A stretch of DNA of 7,075 nucleotides from an uncultured Oscillospiraceae bacterium (lineage in GTDB: Bacteria > Bacillota_A > Clostridia > Oscillospirales > Oscillospiraceae): contig CAAGIU010000135.1 in NCBI GenBank assembly GCA_900770015.1, positions 1 to 7,075 on the forward strand, written 5' to 3'. The notes under the pieces are model-generated. The model was not told where the DNA came from. It searched no databases and saw only the letters and a list, made by a program, of their open reading frames with translations. Position 1 is the first letter of the stretch; each line of letters begins with the position of its first letter. The position numbers were made by a program, and so were the translations under genes. Of the stretch, positions 1 to 5,659 are shown piece by piece.

Positions 1-15
1 AGGGAGCCTTTGGTG

Positions 16-36
16 TTCCCCGCCAAATTACAATTT
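16..36 (-). repeat. End of a short dispersed palindromic repeat (left copy)
   Basis: Read on the minus strand, this 21-base segment contains the core TTGTAATTTGGCGGGG. It matches 7012-7032 on the plus strand at 20 of 21 positions (one A/T difference). The 12 bases at 20-31 (CCGCCAAATTAC) also recur directly at 7064-7075. The body of this copy would extend left, out of the window. Positions 1-20 have a small GGGA...TCCC hairpin, and the AGGGAGCCTTTGG string resembles dispersed repeats I recall from Faecalibacterium-like genomes; that likeness is from memory. A shorter echo, ATTACAATTT, is at 27-36 and again at 68-77. A perfect 12-bp palindrome, AATATGCATATT, sits at 99-110 on the stop codon of the next gene. 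I see no gene in 1-108 and no clear U-tailed terminator. Confidence 0.6.
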
Positions 37-108
37 CACGATCTGCTTATTAATGCCGATAACCTGTATTACAATTTGTCTGCCTGCTGAGCAAAGAAAA
101 TATGCATA

Positions 109-1221
109 TTATTCCGTTTTTCCGCTTTCCAGTGCTTCCGGCAGCTCGGCGCTGTTCTTTCTGGATTTCTTCGCGGCTTCCAGAAGGTTTTCAAATTCCC
201 CGGTGAGGACATTGCGGATGTTTTCATCGGAACCGAAGAGCTTCAGATAATTGCGCAGATTCTTAGGATGGAAGATATCCACAGCCTTCTCCACGTTGCC
301 GTAGGTCAGCAGGGTGAACAGCGCCTCCACCATCTCATTGCGCTCCTCCATATCCATTTCCCGGAGCCAGTTCTTGATGGTCTCGTGGATAAACCGGGAA
401 TCCAACGTCAGCTCCTCCACCGGGATCAACTCCTTGCCCATGACCTCCCAGGTGAAGGTGTCATGCTGCAAAATGGCAATCTGGCTGCTGCGGACAATGG
501 TATAAGGCTCCTCATGCTCCATCAGCAAACCTATGACGGAGGACTGGGGCACGAAGGTGTGGATTTTCGGCACCATGGCCAGGTAACCCGGGTCGCCGAT
601 CATGTAGTCCGTGAAGCCGGGGCCGTCGTTGTTGTAGACCGCCAGAATGGATTCCTGGATCATGGGCGAGCTTCTGGCAGCGGAAAACACCGCCAGATTG
701 CCGCCCTTGGAATGGCCGCAGATCCGCATAGGGGCCATATATTCGGCGTACAGCTCCCGGACATAGTTCACCGCCAGCCGCTGGGCCGGAACCATCTGCC
801 GGTAGCACATGTTGAAGTCTTCCTTCCAGCCCACCAGCGTATTGTCCGTTCCCCGGAAGCTGATGTAGATGCTGCCGTCGTCCAAAAGCCAGGTCGCCGC
901 CGCGAACTGGGTGTCCTCCTCCGGGACAAACTGATCCCGATAGCGCACCAGCTTTGCCTGGCCAAACCGGGTGCAGTCCGACGCCGCCCGGAGCAGCTCC
1001 AGGTCATTCTGCCCCCGGCAGCGATTCTTCTGATCCGTCAGCCGGAAGAATTCCTCCGCAGCCTCACGCATGGAGATGGGCGTATACGGCTCCTGGGTCG
1101 GCTTCCCCTCCCAGCAGACGTAGGCCAGCGCGGAAAAAATCAGCGAATCCACGTTGTTGGGTGGGTCCTGAGTAAAGGTCAGGTCGCCACGCCAGCGCAT
1201 GTAATCCACCACATTTGACAC
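109..1221 (-). CDS. Mbeg1-like (DUF2974) alpha/beta-hydrolase family protein
   Basis: The protein is about 370 residues and belongs, by recognisable motifs, to the Mbeg1-like/DUF2974 family of lipase-like alpha/beta hydrolases. The substrate of these proteins is not established. Numbering from the start used here, the nucleophile elbow is GHSKGG with Ser171. A SFRGTD segment at 121-126 resembles the oxyanion-hole strand of lipases. NNDGPG at 197-202 supplies a probable acidic residue (Asp199), and the LQHDTF segment offers His253 as catalytic histidine. There is no signal peptide or membrane segment, so it is probably cytoplasmic. The charged C-terminal tail (about 345-370) looks disordered. 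The frame is open back to a GTG at 1230, but I prefer the GTG at 1221: it begins the family-like N-terminus VSNVVDYMRWRGDL and has a weak GGGGTGA site upstream. Both starts are GTG. The gene diverges from the HD-domain gene. I could not assign its promoter, though an AT-rich segment around 1279-1288 could serve both directions. Confidence 0.85.
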   Translation of the reverse strand: MSNVVDYMRWRGDLTFTQDPPNNVDSLIFSALAYVCWEGKPTQEPYTPISMREAAEEFFRLTDQKNRCRGQNDLELLRAASDCTRFGQAKLVRYRDQFVPEEDTQFAAATWLLDDGSIYISFRGTDNTLVGWKEDFNMCYRQMVPAQRLAVNYVRELYAEYMAPMRICGHSKGGNLAVFSAARSSPMIQESILAVYNNDGPGFTDYMIGDPGYLAMVPKIHTFVPQSSVIGLLMEHEEPYTIVRSSQIAILQHDTFTWEVMGKELIPVEELTLDSRFIHETIKNWLREMDMEERNEMVEALFTLLTYGNVEKAVDIFHPKNLRNYLKLFGSDENIRNVLTGEFENLLEAAKKSRKNSAELPEALESGKTE

Positions 1222-1255
1222 GAAAATCACCCCATTGCAAAATTCGCCCCCACGC

Positions 1256-1284
1256 TTGACAGCAAGCTGAGGAAATTCTATAAT
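1256..1284 (+). promoter_or_regulatory. Perfect consensus sigma-A-type promoter for the HD-domain gene
   Basis: TTGACA at 1256-1261 and TATAAT at 1279-1284 are separated by exactly 17 bases. Both boxes match the housekeeping consensus in all positions. Transcription would start near 1291, giving a leader of about 28 bases with a GGAGG site at 1307-1311, eight bases before the ATG. This suggests strong, largely constitutive expression unless a repressor acts here; I see no obvious operator. Confidence 0.85.
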
Positions 1285-1319
1285 ATTCCCTGAAAAACAA
1301 ATACCCGGAGGGATTCGAT

Positions 1320-1913
1320 ATGACCACTGCCATCACCCGACAGCAGGCGCTGTCTCTGCTGCAAAAATACAACCAGGAGCCTTTCCACATTCTCCACGCC
1401 CTGACTGTGGAGGGTGTCATCCGCTGGTATGCCCGGGAGCTGGGCTTCGGCGAAGAGGAGGATTTCTGGGGCCTGTGCGGACTGCTGCACGATGTGGATT
1501 TCGAAAAGTATCCCGAGGAGCACTGCCGGAAGGCGCCCGCGCTTCTTGCCGAAATCCATGCCGAGCCGGAGATGGTTCACGCCATCTGCTCCCACGGCTT
1601 TGGTCTGTGCTGCGACGTGGAGCCTCAGCATCAGATGGAGAAGGTGCTCTTCGCCGTGGACGAGCTCACCGGCCTCATCGGCGCCGCTGCCAGAATGCGC
1701 CCCTCCAAATCCGTCATGGATATGGAGCTGGGCAGCCTGAAAAAGAAATTCAAGGACAAGAAGTTCGCCGCCGGCTGCAGCCGGGATGTCATCAAAGACG
1801 GCGCCGACCGGCTGGGCTGGAGTCTGGACGAGGTGCTGGAAAAGACCATCCTGGCCATGCGCTCCTGCGAGGAAAGTGTGAACGTAGAATACGCCGCTCT
1901 GTGTGCTGAATAA
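1320..1913 (+). CDS. HD-domain (HDIG-type) predicted metal-dependent phosphohydrolase
   Basis: This is a 197-residue soluble protein with a compact HD domain over roughly residues 20-120. The metal-binding pattern is visible: His26 in the first helix, the HD doublet His57-Asp58 in GLLHDVD, later histidines His87 and His92, and Asp114 in the AVDELTGLI segment. HD-domain proteins of this sort are metal-dependent phosphohydrolases, often acting on nucleotides, but the substrate cannot be read from the sequence. The C-terminal third (about 125-197) is helical, with a basic KKKFKDKKF stretch at 145-153. The ATG at 1320 is well supported by GGAGG eight bases upstream and a consensus promoter. The gene is a single-gene unit closed by a terminator at 1920, convergent with dut. 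Small stand-alone HD proteins of this kind are common in Clostridia, where they are usually annotated only as 'HD domain-containing protein' or 'hydrolase'. Confidence 0.88.
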   Translation: MTTAITRQQALSLLQKYNQEPFHILHALTVEGVIRWYARELGFGEEEDFWGLCGLLHDVDFEKYPEEHCRKAPALLAEIHAEPEMVHAICSHGFGLCCDVEPQHQMEKVLFAVDELTGLIGAAARMRPSKSVMDMELGSLKKKFKDKKFAAGCSRDVIKDGADRLGWSLDEVLEKTILAMRSCEESVNVEYAALCAE

Positions 1914-1919
1914 TCCATT

Positions 1920-1956
1920 AGGGTTGCTTCCTTTTCCGGGAAGCGGCCCTTTTTTA
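1920..1956 (+). terminator. Intrinsic terminator after the HD-domain gene
   Basis: A 12-bp stem (arms 1920-1931 and 1939-1950, two G-U pairs) with a 7-base loop is followed by six T's and then ATTT. It lies seven bases after the HD gene's stop codon. The T tract overlaps the stop codon of the convergent dut gene (1954-1956). On the minus strand the hairpin directly follows the dut stop but has only a weak U-rich tail, so it may act in both directions with lower efficiency for dut. Confidence 0.9.
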
Positions 1957-2394
1957 TTTCCCCGTGGAGCCGAATCCGCCGGAGCCACGGCTGGTATCGG
2001 AGAGCTCCGCCACTTCCGCAAAGCCGGGCATCAGCACCGGGGTGATGACCAGCTGGGCAATCCGTTCGCCGCAGTCCACGGTCTGGGGTCGGCTGCCGTG
2101 GTTGTGAAGGGCGACGATAAATTCTCCCCGGTAATCACTGTCGATGACGCCCACCTTGTTGGCAGGCGCCAGACCCCGTTTGCAGGCCATGCCGCTGCGG
2201 GCGTAGATCAGGCCCACATATCCAGCCGGGATCTCCATGGCAAGACCCGTGGGAACAAAGACCGTTTCCCCCGGGGCAATGGTCACCGCTTCCTCCAGGC
2301 AGGCATACAGATCCGCCCCCGCCGCCCCGGCGGAGCCATAGGTGGGAAGCTGAGCATTGGTCCGAAGCTTCCTGACTGCGATTTTCTCCATCAT
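1954..2394 (-). CDS. dut: Deoxyuridine 5'-triphosphate nucleotidohydrolase (dUTPase)
   Basis: The enzyme hydrolyses dUTP to dUMP and pyrophosphate in the cytoplasm. This keeps uracil out of DNA and supplies dUMP to thymidylate synthase. The 146-residue length is typical of the homotrimeric family, and all five motifs are present: AGADLYA (25-31), ARSGMA (65-70), the uridine-binding and catalytic segment GVIDSDYRGE (82-91, catalytic Asp87), GERIAQL (109-115), and the glycine-rich C-terminal arm RGSGGFGSTG (136-145) that closes over the triphosphate. The protein therefore looks complete and active. The first ATG (2392-2394) forms an ATGA overlap with the nrdG stop; a second ATG follows immediately, so the true start could be either. 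A purine-rich GAGGGAAGGGG site lies just upstream inside nrdG. Coupling to nrdG links dNTP synthesis with dUTP clearance. Confidence 0.96.
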   Translation of the reverse strand: MMEKIAVRKLRTNAQLPTYGSAGAAGADLYACLEEAVTIAPGETVFVPTGLAMEIPAGYVGLIYARSGMACKRGLAPANKVGVIDSDYRGEFIVALHNHGSRPQTVDCGERIAQLVITPVLMPGFAEVAELSDTSRGSGGFGSTGK

Positions 2395-2939
2395 TTCATT
2401 CCCCTTCCCTCGCCCTGCCAGTCCTGCCAGAGCACAATACGGTTTCCCGCCAAGGATGCAGGCACATCGATGATGCGCTGATTCTCCGAGCCCCGGAACC
2501 GCAGGCTCAGGTTCTTCCGGCTTTCCACGAAGGGACCATCCACCAGCACATCCAGATAGCTCAGATATTCCCGGGTGATCTCCCAGGGCCCCAGCCGGCC
2601 CGCCAGAATATCCCGGTCGAAGAGATAGCCGGAGAAGGCCCAGATGCTCTTTTCGGGGTATTTTGCCTTGATCTGCCGCAGCAGCTCCACCACGGCGGGC
2701 TGATTTTCCGGTTCAAAGGGTTCTCCGCCCAGCAATGTCAGCCCCTTGATATAACCGGGCTGCAGCATCGCGAGAATACGATCAATGGTCTCCTGGGTGA
2801 AGGGCTTTCCGTAGTCAAAATCCCAGGCCACCTGATTGAAGCAGCCGGGGCAATGGTGGGTACACCCGGAGACAAACAGGCTGACCCGAACACCGGGGCC
2901 GTTGGCAATGTCACAATTCTTAATCTCTGCGTAGTTCAT
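2391..2939 (-). CDS. nrdG: Anaerobic ribonucleoside-triphosphate reductase activating protein
   Basis: This radical SAM enzyme uses a 4Fe-4S cluster and S-adenosylmethionine to install the glycyl radical on the class III ribonucleotide reductase NrdD, allowing dNTP synthesis without oxygen. In the 182-residue protein the cluster cysteines are Cys26, Cys30 and Cys33 in CTHHCPGC, the CX3CX2C spacing of radical SAM proteins. GGEPF at 71-75 is the SAM-contacting motif, and DVLVDGPFVE further on is typical of NrdG. The frame is open to an ATG at 3023, but that would overlap the upstream gene and read through a hairpin. The ATG at 2939 is preferred because GGAGAGG (2944-2950) precedes it and the N-terminus MNYAEIKNCDIANGPG is family-like. 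No nrdD lies on either side within the window. I see no convincing promoter directly upstream. Confidence 0.95.
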   Translation of the reverse strand: MNYAEIKNCDIANGPGVRVSLFVSGCTHHCPGCFNQVAWDFDYGKPFTQETIDRILAMLQPGYIKGLTLLGGEPFEPENQPAVVELLRQIKAKYPEKSIWAFSGYLFDRDILAGRLGPWEITREYLSYLDVLVDGPFVESRKNLSLRFRGSENQRIIDVPASLAGNRIVLWQDWQGEGRGMK

Positions 2940-2959
2940 TTTTCCTCTCCATGATTTGA

Positions 2960-2993
2960 AAACAAGCCGCCGCTTTGGTCGCGGCGGCTGTTT
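2960..2993 (-). terminator. Hairpin terminator or attenuator between the AI-2E gene and nrdG
   Basis: The arms GCCGCCGC (2966-2973) and GCGGCGGC (2981-2988) pair perfectly and extend through AAACA/TGTTT with one bulged base, around a 7-base loop. On the minus strand the stem is followed by TTGTTTTC-like sequence, partly within the lower stem. It starts two bases after the AI-2E stop codon and ends about ten bases before the nrdG ribosome binding site. The plus-strand side is also T-rich (2989-3008), but no plus-strand gene ends here. Confidence 0.75.
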
Positions 2994-2994
2994 G

Positions 2995-4476
2995 TTATGT
3001 TTTTTTCTTCCGAAGCTTTCCAAACAGCGCTCTCAGGGAGCTGCCGATCCGCTGAGCGGAGGTTTTCAGGAAATTCCAGATGAGAAGTGCCCATTTCTTC
3101 AGGAAGCGTCCAATGATCAGGGACCACTTCTTCAGGAAGTTCCACACCCTGACAATCCAGCCGCTGAAACGCCGCCACTGTGTAGAAGCGCTTTCCCTGG
3201 CTTTGTGCAGATGCTTGATCCAGTCTTCCTTTGTCCAGTCCGTGATCCTCTCCATCGGTTCCAGAACAGGCTGAATGTCCTCATTGGGGAAATCAGCCCT
3301 GTACTGCTCCCACATTTCGACTTTCCCCTTCTTTGCCAGACCTCTGCGAACCAGCTTCTTCACCAGGTCATAGATCACCGCAAACAGCGGAACGCCGATA
3401 ATCATACCCATGACGCCCCAGAGACCGCCGAAGAGGATAATGGCAAACATGACCCAGAAGCCGGAAATGCCGATGCGGTTGCCCATGATTCTGGGGCCGA
3501 TGAAGTTGCCGTCCAGCTGCTGCAGAACGATGGCGAAAATCACGAACCACAGGGCCTTCAGCGGATCCTCGATAAGGATCAGCAGGGTCATGGGAACAGC
3601 GCCGATAAAGGGGCCGAAGAAGGGAATGATATTGGTAATGCCCACGACCACCGATACGATCAGCGCATTGGGCATCCCCATGATGATGCAGCCCAGATAG
3701 CACAGCACGCCGATGATGGCAGAATCCAGAATCTTGGCATCCAGGAAGCCGCCGAACATCTTGTCCACCAGCGTCACTTCATCCAGAATGGTCTGTGCCC
3801 ACTTCTCGGAGAAAAAGCCGCGAATCACCAGTGTGCACTGTCTGGCGAAACGCTTGCGGCTGAACAGCACATAAACTGCCACAATAAAGCCGATGAGCAG
3901 GTTATACACCACCCGAAAAACCTTGAACATACTGGAGCCAAAGCCGGAGATTGCTGTCGTAACCTTGGGAACCAGGGTGCCGCTGACCCAATCTCCCAAC
4001 TCGGAATAGAGCTTTTCGTAGCTGGTATTGAAGGAATTCAGAATGGCATCGATCCGCTCGTCCTCGCCGAAGGTGGCATCCGCCCATTCGATAAACTGCC
4101 GGACCTTGGCAGGGATCGCGGTCCACATGGTGACAATGCTGTCGTAGACCTGGGGCACAACCATGGCAATGAGCGTATAAATCAGCAGTGCCGTCACAAT
4201 CAGGCTGCTGACAATCGCCAATACCGCCGCATGTTTTTTCATTTTTCCGGGAAGATGCTTGTTAAAGAAGCCCTCGAACCCATTGCACATGGGGCGCAGA
4301 AGGTACGCAACCACGCCGCCGTAAATAAAGGGCGACAGAATCTGTACCAGCGAATCCACGACTTCACCGATGCCCTTCATCCGGTACAGCAGGAAAAACA
4401 GGAGAATACTCAGACCGATGGCGCCGAAGACAGCCATGGTGGTATAGAAGTATCTCTTTTTTACGGGATCGTTCAT
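2995..4476 (-). CDS. AI-2E family transporter (PF01594-type membrane protein)
   Basis: This is a 493-residue polytopic membrane protein of the AI-2E/UPF0118 family, whose members are variously implicated in autoinducer-2 export, ion/proton antiport or general efflux. The substrate here is unknown. Hydrophobic segments lie near residues 12-31, 42-60, 83-107, 188-205, 252-301, 305-320 and 337-370. The soluble region at about 108-187 between early and late segments is typical. Family hallmarks are NIIPFFGPFIGAVP (282-295) and GPRIMG with the following GISGFW stretch (327-341). The C-terminal 115 residues are cytoplasmic-looking and basic, ending in an unusual 11-residue repeat (433-487). The start is set by AAAGGAGGA (4481-4489) a few bases upstream, with an extended -10 promoter further up. 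It is the first gene of a minus-strand block with nrdG and dut, but a hairpin separates it from them. Confidence 0.92.
   Translation of the reverse strand: MNDPVKKRYFYTTMAVFGAIGLSILLFFLLYRMKGIGEVVDSLVQILSPFIYGGVVAYLLRPMCNGFEGFFNKHLPGKMKKHAAVLAIVSSLIVTALLIYTLIAMVVPQVYDSIVTMWTAIPAKVRQFIEWADATFGEDERIDAILNSFNTSYEKLYSELGDWVSGTLVPKVTTAISGFGSSMFKVFRVVYNLLIGFIVAVYVLFSRKRFARQCTLVIRGFFSEKWAQTILDEVTLVDKMFGGFLDAKILDSAIIGVLCYLGCIIMGMPNALIVSVVVGITNIIPFFGPFIGAVPMTLLILIEDPLKALWFVIFAIVLQQLDGNFIGPRIMGNRIGISGFWVMFAIILFGGLWGVMGMIIGVPLFAVIYDLVKKLVRRGLAKKGKVEMWEQYRADFPNEDIQPVLEPMERITDWTKEDWIKHLHKARESASTQWRRFSGWIVRVWNFLKKWSLIIGRFLKKWALLIWNFLKTSAQRIGSSLRALFGKLRKKKT
3016..3180 (-). repeat. Five hendecad (11-residue) repeats at the AI-2E protein C-terminus
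   Basis: Residues 433-487 divide into five consecutive 11-residue units beginning QWRRFSGW, VWNFLKKW, IGRFLKKW, IWNFLKTS and IGSSLRAL. Trp recurs at unit position 8 in the first three and at position 2 in the first, second and fourth. Phe/Leu and Lys/Arg occupy fixed positions, as in an amphipathic helix. At DNA level the string TTCAGG recurs at 3065, 3098 and 3131, exactly 33 bases apart, which points to tandem duplication. Hendecad amphipathic helices in other proteins often bind membrane surfaces or form coiled coils; either role here is inference. Confidence 0.75.
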
Positions 4477-4513
4477 AACATCCTCCTTTCTTTTGTCCTT
4501 TGGTGTCAGCTAA

Positions 4514-4522
4514 AGTATAGCA
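4514..4522 (-). promoter_or_regulatory. Extended -10 promoter for the AI-2E gene
   Basis: On the minus strand TGC is followed directly by TATACT, an extended -10 element with five of six consensus bases. No good -35 box is visible, which is usual for extended -10 promoters. The transcript would start near 4507, with a leader of about 30 bases carrying the AAAGGAGGA site. Confidence 0.6.
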
Positions 4523-4594
4523 GTTTCCCTGGAGTAATATATGAACAGTTTGTGAACATTTTCCTCTTTCGATGTAAACTCCGTTCCCATGCAA

Positions 4595-4622
4595 TTGTCA
4601 TTTTCCCAAAATGTGTTATAAT
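4595..4622 (+). promoter_or_regulatory. Promoter for the zinc metallopeptidase gene
   Basis: TTGTCA (4595-4600) and a perfect TATAAT (4617-4622) are 16 bases apart. TG at 4614-4615 adds an extended -10 motif. Transcription would start near 4629, leaving a leader of about 50 bases. The promoter is divergent from that of the AI-2E gene, and the two -10 boxes are about 100 bases apart. Confidence 0.75.
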
Positions 4623-4636
4623 AGGATAAACAAAGC

Positions 4637-4657
4637 AAGGGCACTCACTTGTCCCTT
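4637..4657 (+). other. Small hairpin in the metallopeptidase leader
   Basis: AAGGGCA (4637-4643) can pair with TGTCCCTT (4650-4657), with one bulged base and a 6-base loop. It lies within the predicted leader, 11 bases before the AAGGAG site (4669-4674). It is followed by ATTTT, too short a tract for a convincing terminator. It may be chance or a weak control or stability element. Confidence 0.3.
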
Positions 4658-4680
4658 ATTTTCCCGAAAAGGAGAAAACT

Positions 4681-5400
4681 ATGCCTTATTATTACGGTTT
4701 TGACTGGACCTATGTGGTTCTTGTGCTGCCCTGCCTGATCCTTTCCATGGTATGCAGCGCCAATGTGAACAGCACCTTCAAGAAGTATTCCGGGCAGCTG
4801 TCCTCCCGGGGGCTCACCGGAGCGGAAGCCGCGCTGCGGGTTCTGAATGCCAATGGTGTGCGGGGTGTCCGGATCGAACAGGTCAGCGGCAATCTGACGG
4901 ATCACTACGATCCCAGCGCCAACGTGATCCGGCTGTCCACCAACGTCTATGGCAGCACCTCCACCGCTGCCATCGGCGTTGCCTGCCACGAAGCAGGACA
5001 CGCGGTGCAGTATGCCCAGGGGTACTTCCCCATCAGAATCCGTGCCGCCATCATTCCGGTGACGAATTTTGGCTCCAGGCTGGCCATGCCGCTGATCCTG
5101 ATCGGCCTGCTGCTGTCCGCACTGGGCCGGGTTTCCTATTTCTTCGTCTACCTGGGCATCGCCTGCTTCGGACTGTCCCTGGTGTTCCAGCTGGTCACGC
5201 TGCCTGTGGAATTCAATGCCAGCCGCCGTGCCCTCAGCGCCATTGAGGAGACGGGTCTGCTGACGGAGGAGGAGCGCCGGGGCGCCAGAAAGACCCTTTC
5301 CGCCGCTGCCATGACCTACGTAGCTGCCACCGCCGTGGCATTGGCCCAGCTGCTCCGGCTTCTGGTAATCTTCGGAAACAACAACCGACGCAGAGATTAA
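4681..5400 (+). CDS. YugP-like membrane zinc metallopeptidase (Zn_peptidase_2, PF04298)
   Basis: This 239-residue integral membrane protein carries the gluzincin-type motif HEAGH at residues 103-107. His103 and His107 are expected zinc ligands and Glu104 the catalytic base. Glu177 in LPVEFNAS is the likely third ligand, as in related families. Hydrophobic segments lie near 10-26, 133-149, 152-173 and 207-231. The N-terminal helix reads like a membrane anchor rather than a cleaved signal. Family members such as Bacillus YugP have no firmly established substrate; a membrane protein quality-control role is a common guess. AAGGAG six bases before the ATG and an extended -10 promoter fix the start. 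The length is close to that of the family, and the end NNNRRRD looks natural, so the gene is probably intact. Its TAA stop is shared with the target duplication of the element that follows. Confidence 0.92.
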   Translation: MPYYYGFDWTYVVLVLPCLILSMVCSANVNSTFKKYSGQLSSRGLTGAEAALRVLNANGVRGVRIEQVSGNLTDHYDPSANVIRLSTNVYGSTSTAAIGVACHEAGHAVQYAQGYFPIRIRAAIIPVTNFGSRLAMPLILIGLLLSALGRVSYFFVYLGIACFGLSLVFQLVTLPVEFNASRRALSAIEETGLLTEEERRGARKTLSAAAMTYVAATAVALAQLLRLLVIFGNNNRRRD

Positions 5401-5401
5401 A

Positions 5402-5562
5402 GGCAACACCGCATAATGGGACAAGGAGATTCGGCAAGAGATTTTGACCCAAGCGAAAGTATGGAAAATGCGGGAATACTTTGTGTATTTCCCATTTTTC
5501 ATACTACACGATTGGGGGAAAAGATCTGCCGAAGCCCGCAGTACCCATTATGCGGCGTTGCC
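5402..5562. mobile_element. MITE-like long-hairpin element with 19-bp terminal inverted repeats
   Basis: The ends GGCAACACCGCATAATGGG (5402-5420) and the reverse complement of 5544-5562 match at 18 of 19 bases. They are flanked by a 4-bp direct repeat, TAAA, at 5398-5401 and 5563-5566. The interior is also nearly palindromic. TTCGGCA (5430-5436) pairs with 5527-5533, and GTATGGAAAATG (5459-5470) pairs with 5493-5504 with one G-U. The apex is a 5-base loop at 5480-5484. Only 5421-5429 and 5534-5543 fail to pair. No credible protein is encoded, so it would need a transposase in trans. Similar GGCAACACCGCATAATG-type ends are, from memory, dispersed in Oscillospiraceae genomes. The 3' end of the metallopeptidase transcript would carry this hairpin. 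Confidence 0.8.
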
Positions 5563-5563
5563 T

Positions 5564-5617
5564 AAAGCCCCCGTCGCCTGCAGGGCGATTGTTTCCCCTG
5601 GGCAGCATCTCGGCTTT
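5564..5617. other. Small structured segment of unknown role
   Basis: AAAGCC (5564-5569) can pair with GGCTTT (5612-5617), enclosing a tight hairpin made of TCGCCT and GGGCGA around a GCA loop (about 5574-5588). It lies between the MITE-like element and the terminator at 5626, and could be transcribed from the metallopeptidase promoter. It does not match any riboswitch or small RNA class I can recognise. The remainder of the gap 5401-5706 is accounted for by the element, terminator and promoter; I see no gene in it. Confidence 0.3.
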
Positions 5618-5625
5618 ATGATTAT

Positions 5626-5659
5626 ACCGCTTCCTTCTTGACAAAGGAGGCGGTTTTTT
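5626..5659 (+). terminator. Intrinsic terminator closing the metallopeptidase unit
   Basis: ACCGCTTCCTT (5626-5636) pairs with AAGGAGGCGGT (5644-5654) through 11 bp, with one wobble pair and a 7-base loop. It is followed by a run of six T's (5654-5659) and then ATATAATTTTT. It would end transcripts coming from the metallopeptidase gene and the MITE-like element. Its right half is also the spacer of the next gene's promoter. Confidence 0.85.

Noticed and set aside
268..1218. A 316-codon plus-strand frame opposite the Mbeg1-like gene
   Set aside because: It has shadow composition and no start signals, while the minus-strand protein has an intact GHSKGG motif and family-like N-terminus.
2940..3023. 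N-terminal extension of NrdG to the upstream ATG at 3023
   Set aside because: The added residues are basic and unlike NrdG, the extension runs through the hairpin and overlaps the AI-2E gene, and a good ribosome binding site supports 2939.
2956..4629. A 557-codon open frame on the plus strand, antisense to the AI-2E gene
   Set aside because: It is an artefact of the codon bias of the opposite gene. Its translation is low-complexity, rich in His, Gln and Asn, has no ribosome binding site, and overlaps a protein with clear family motifs.
4637..4668. Leader hairpin before the metallopeptidase as a riboswitch
   Set aside because: The stem is short, the leader is only about 50 bases, and no known aptamer sequence is present, so no regulatory class can be supported.
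5444..5641. Small plus-strand frame across the MITE-like element
   Set aside because: It is formed by the palindrome and its flank, has no ribosome binding site and no recognisable product.
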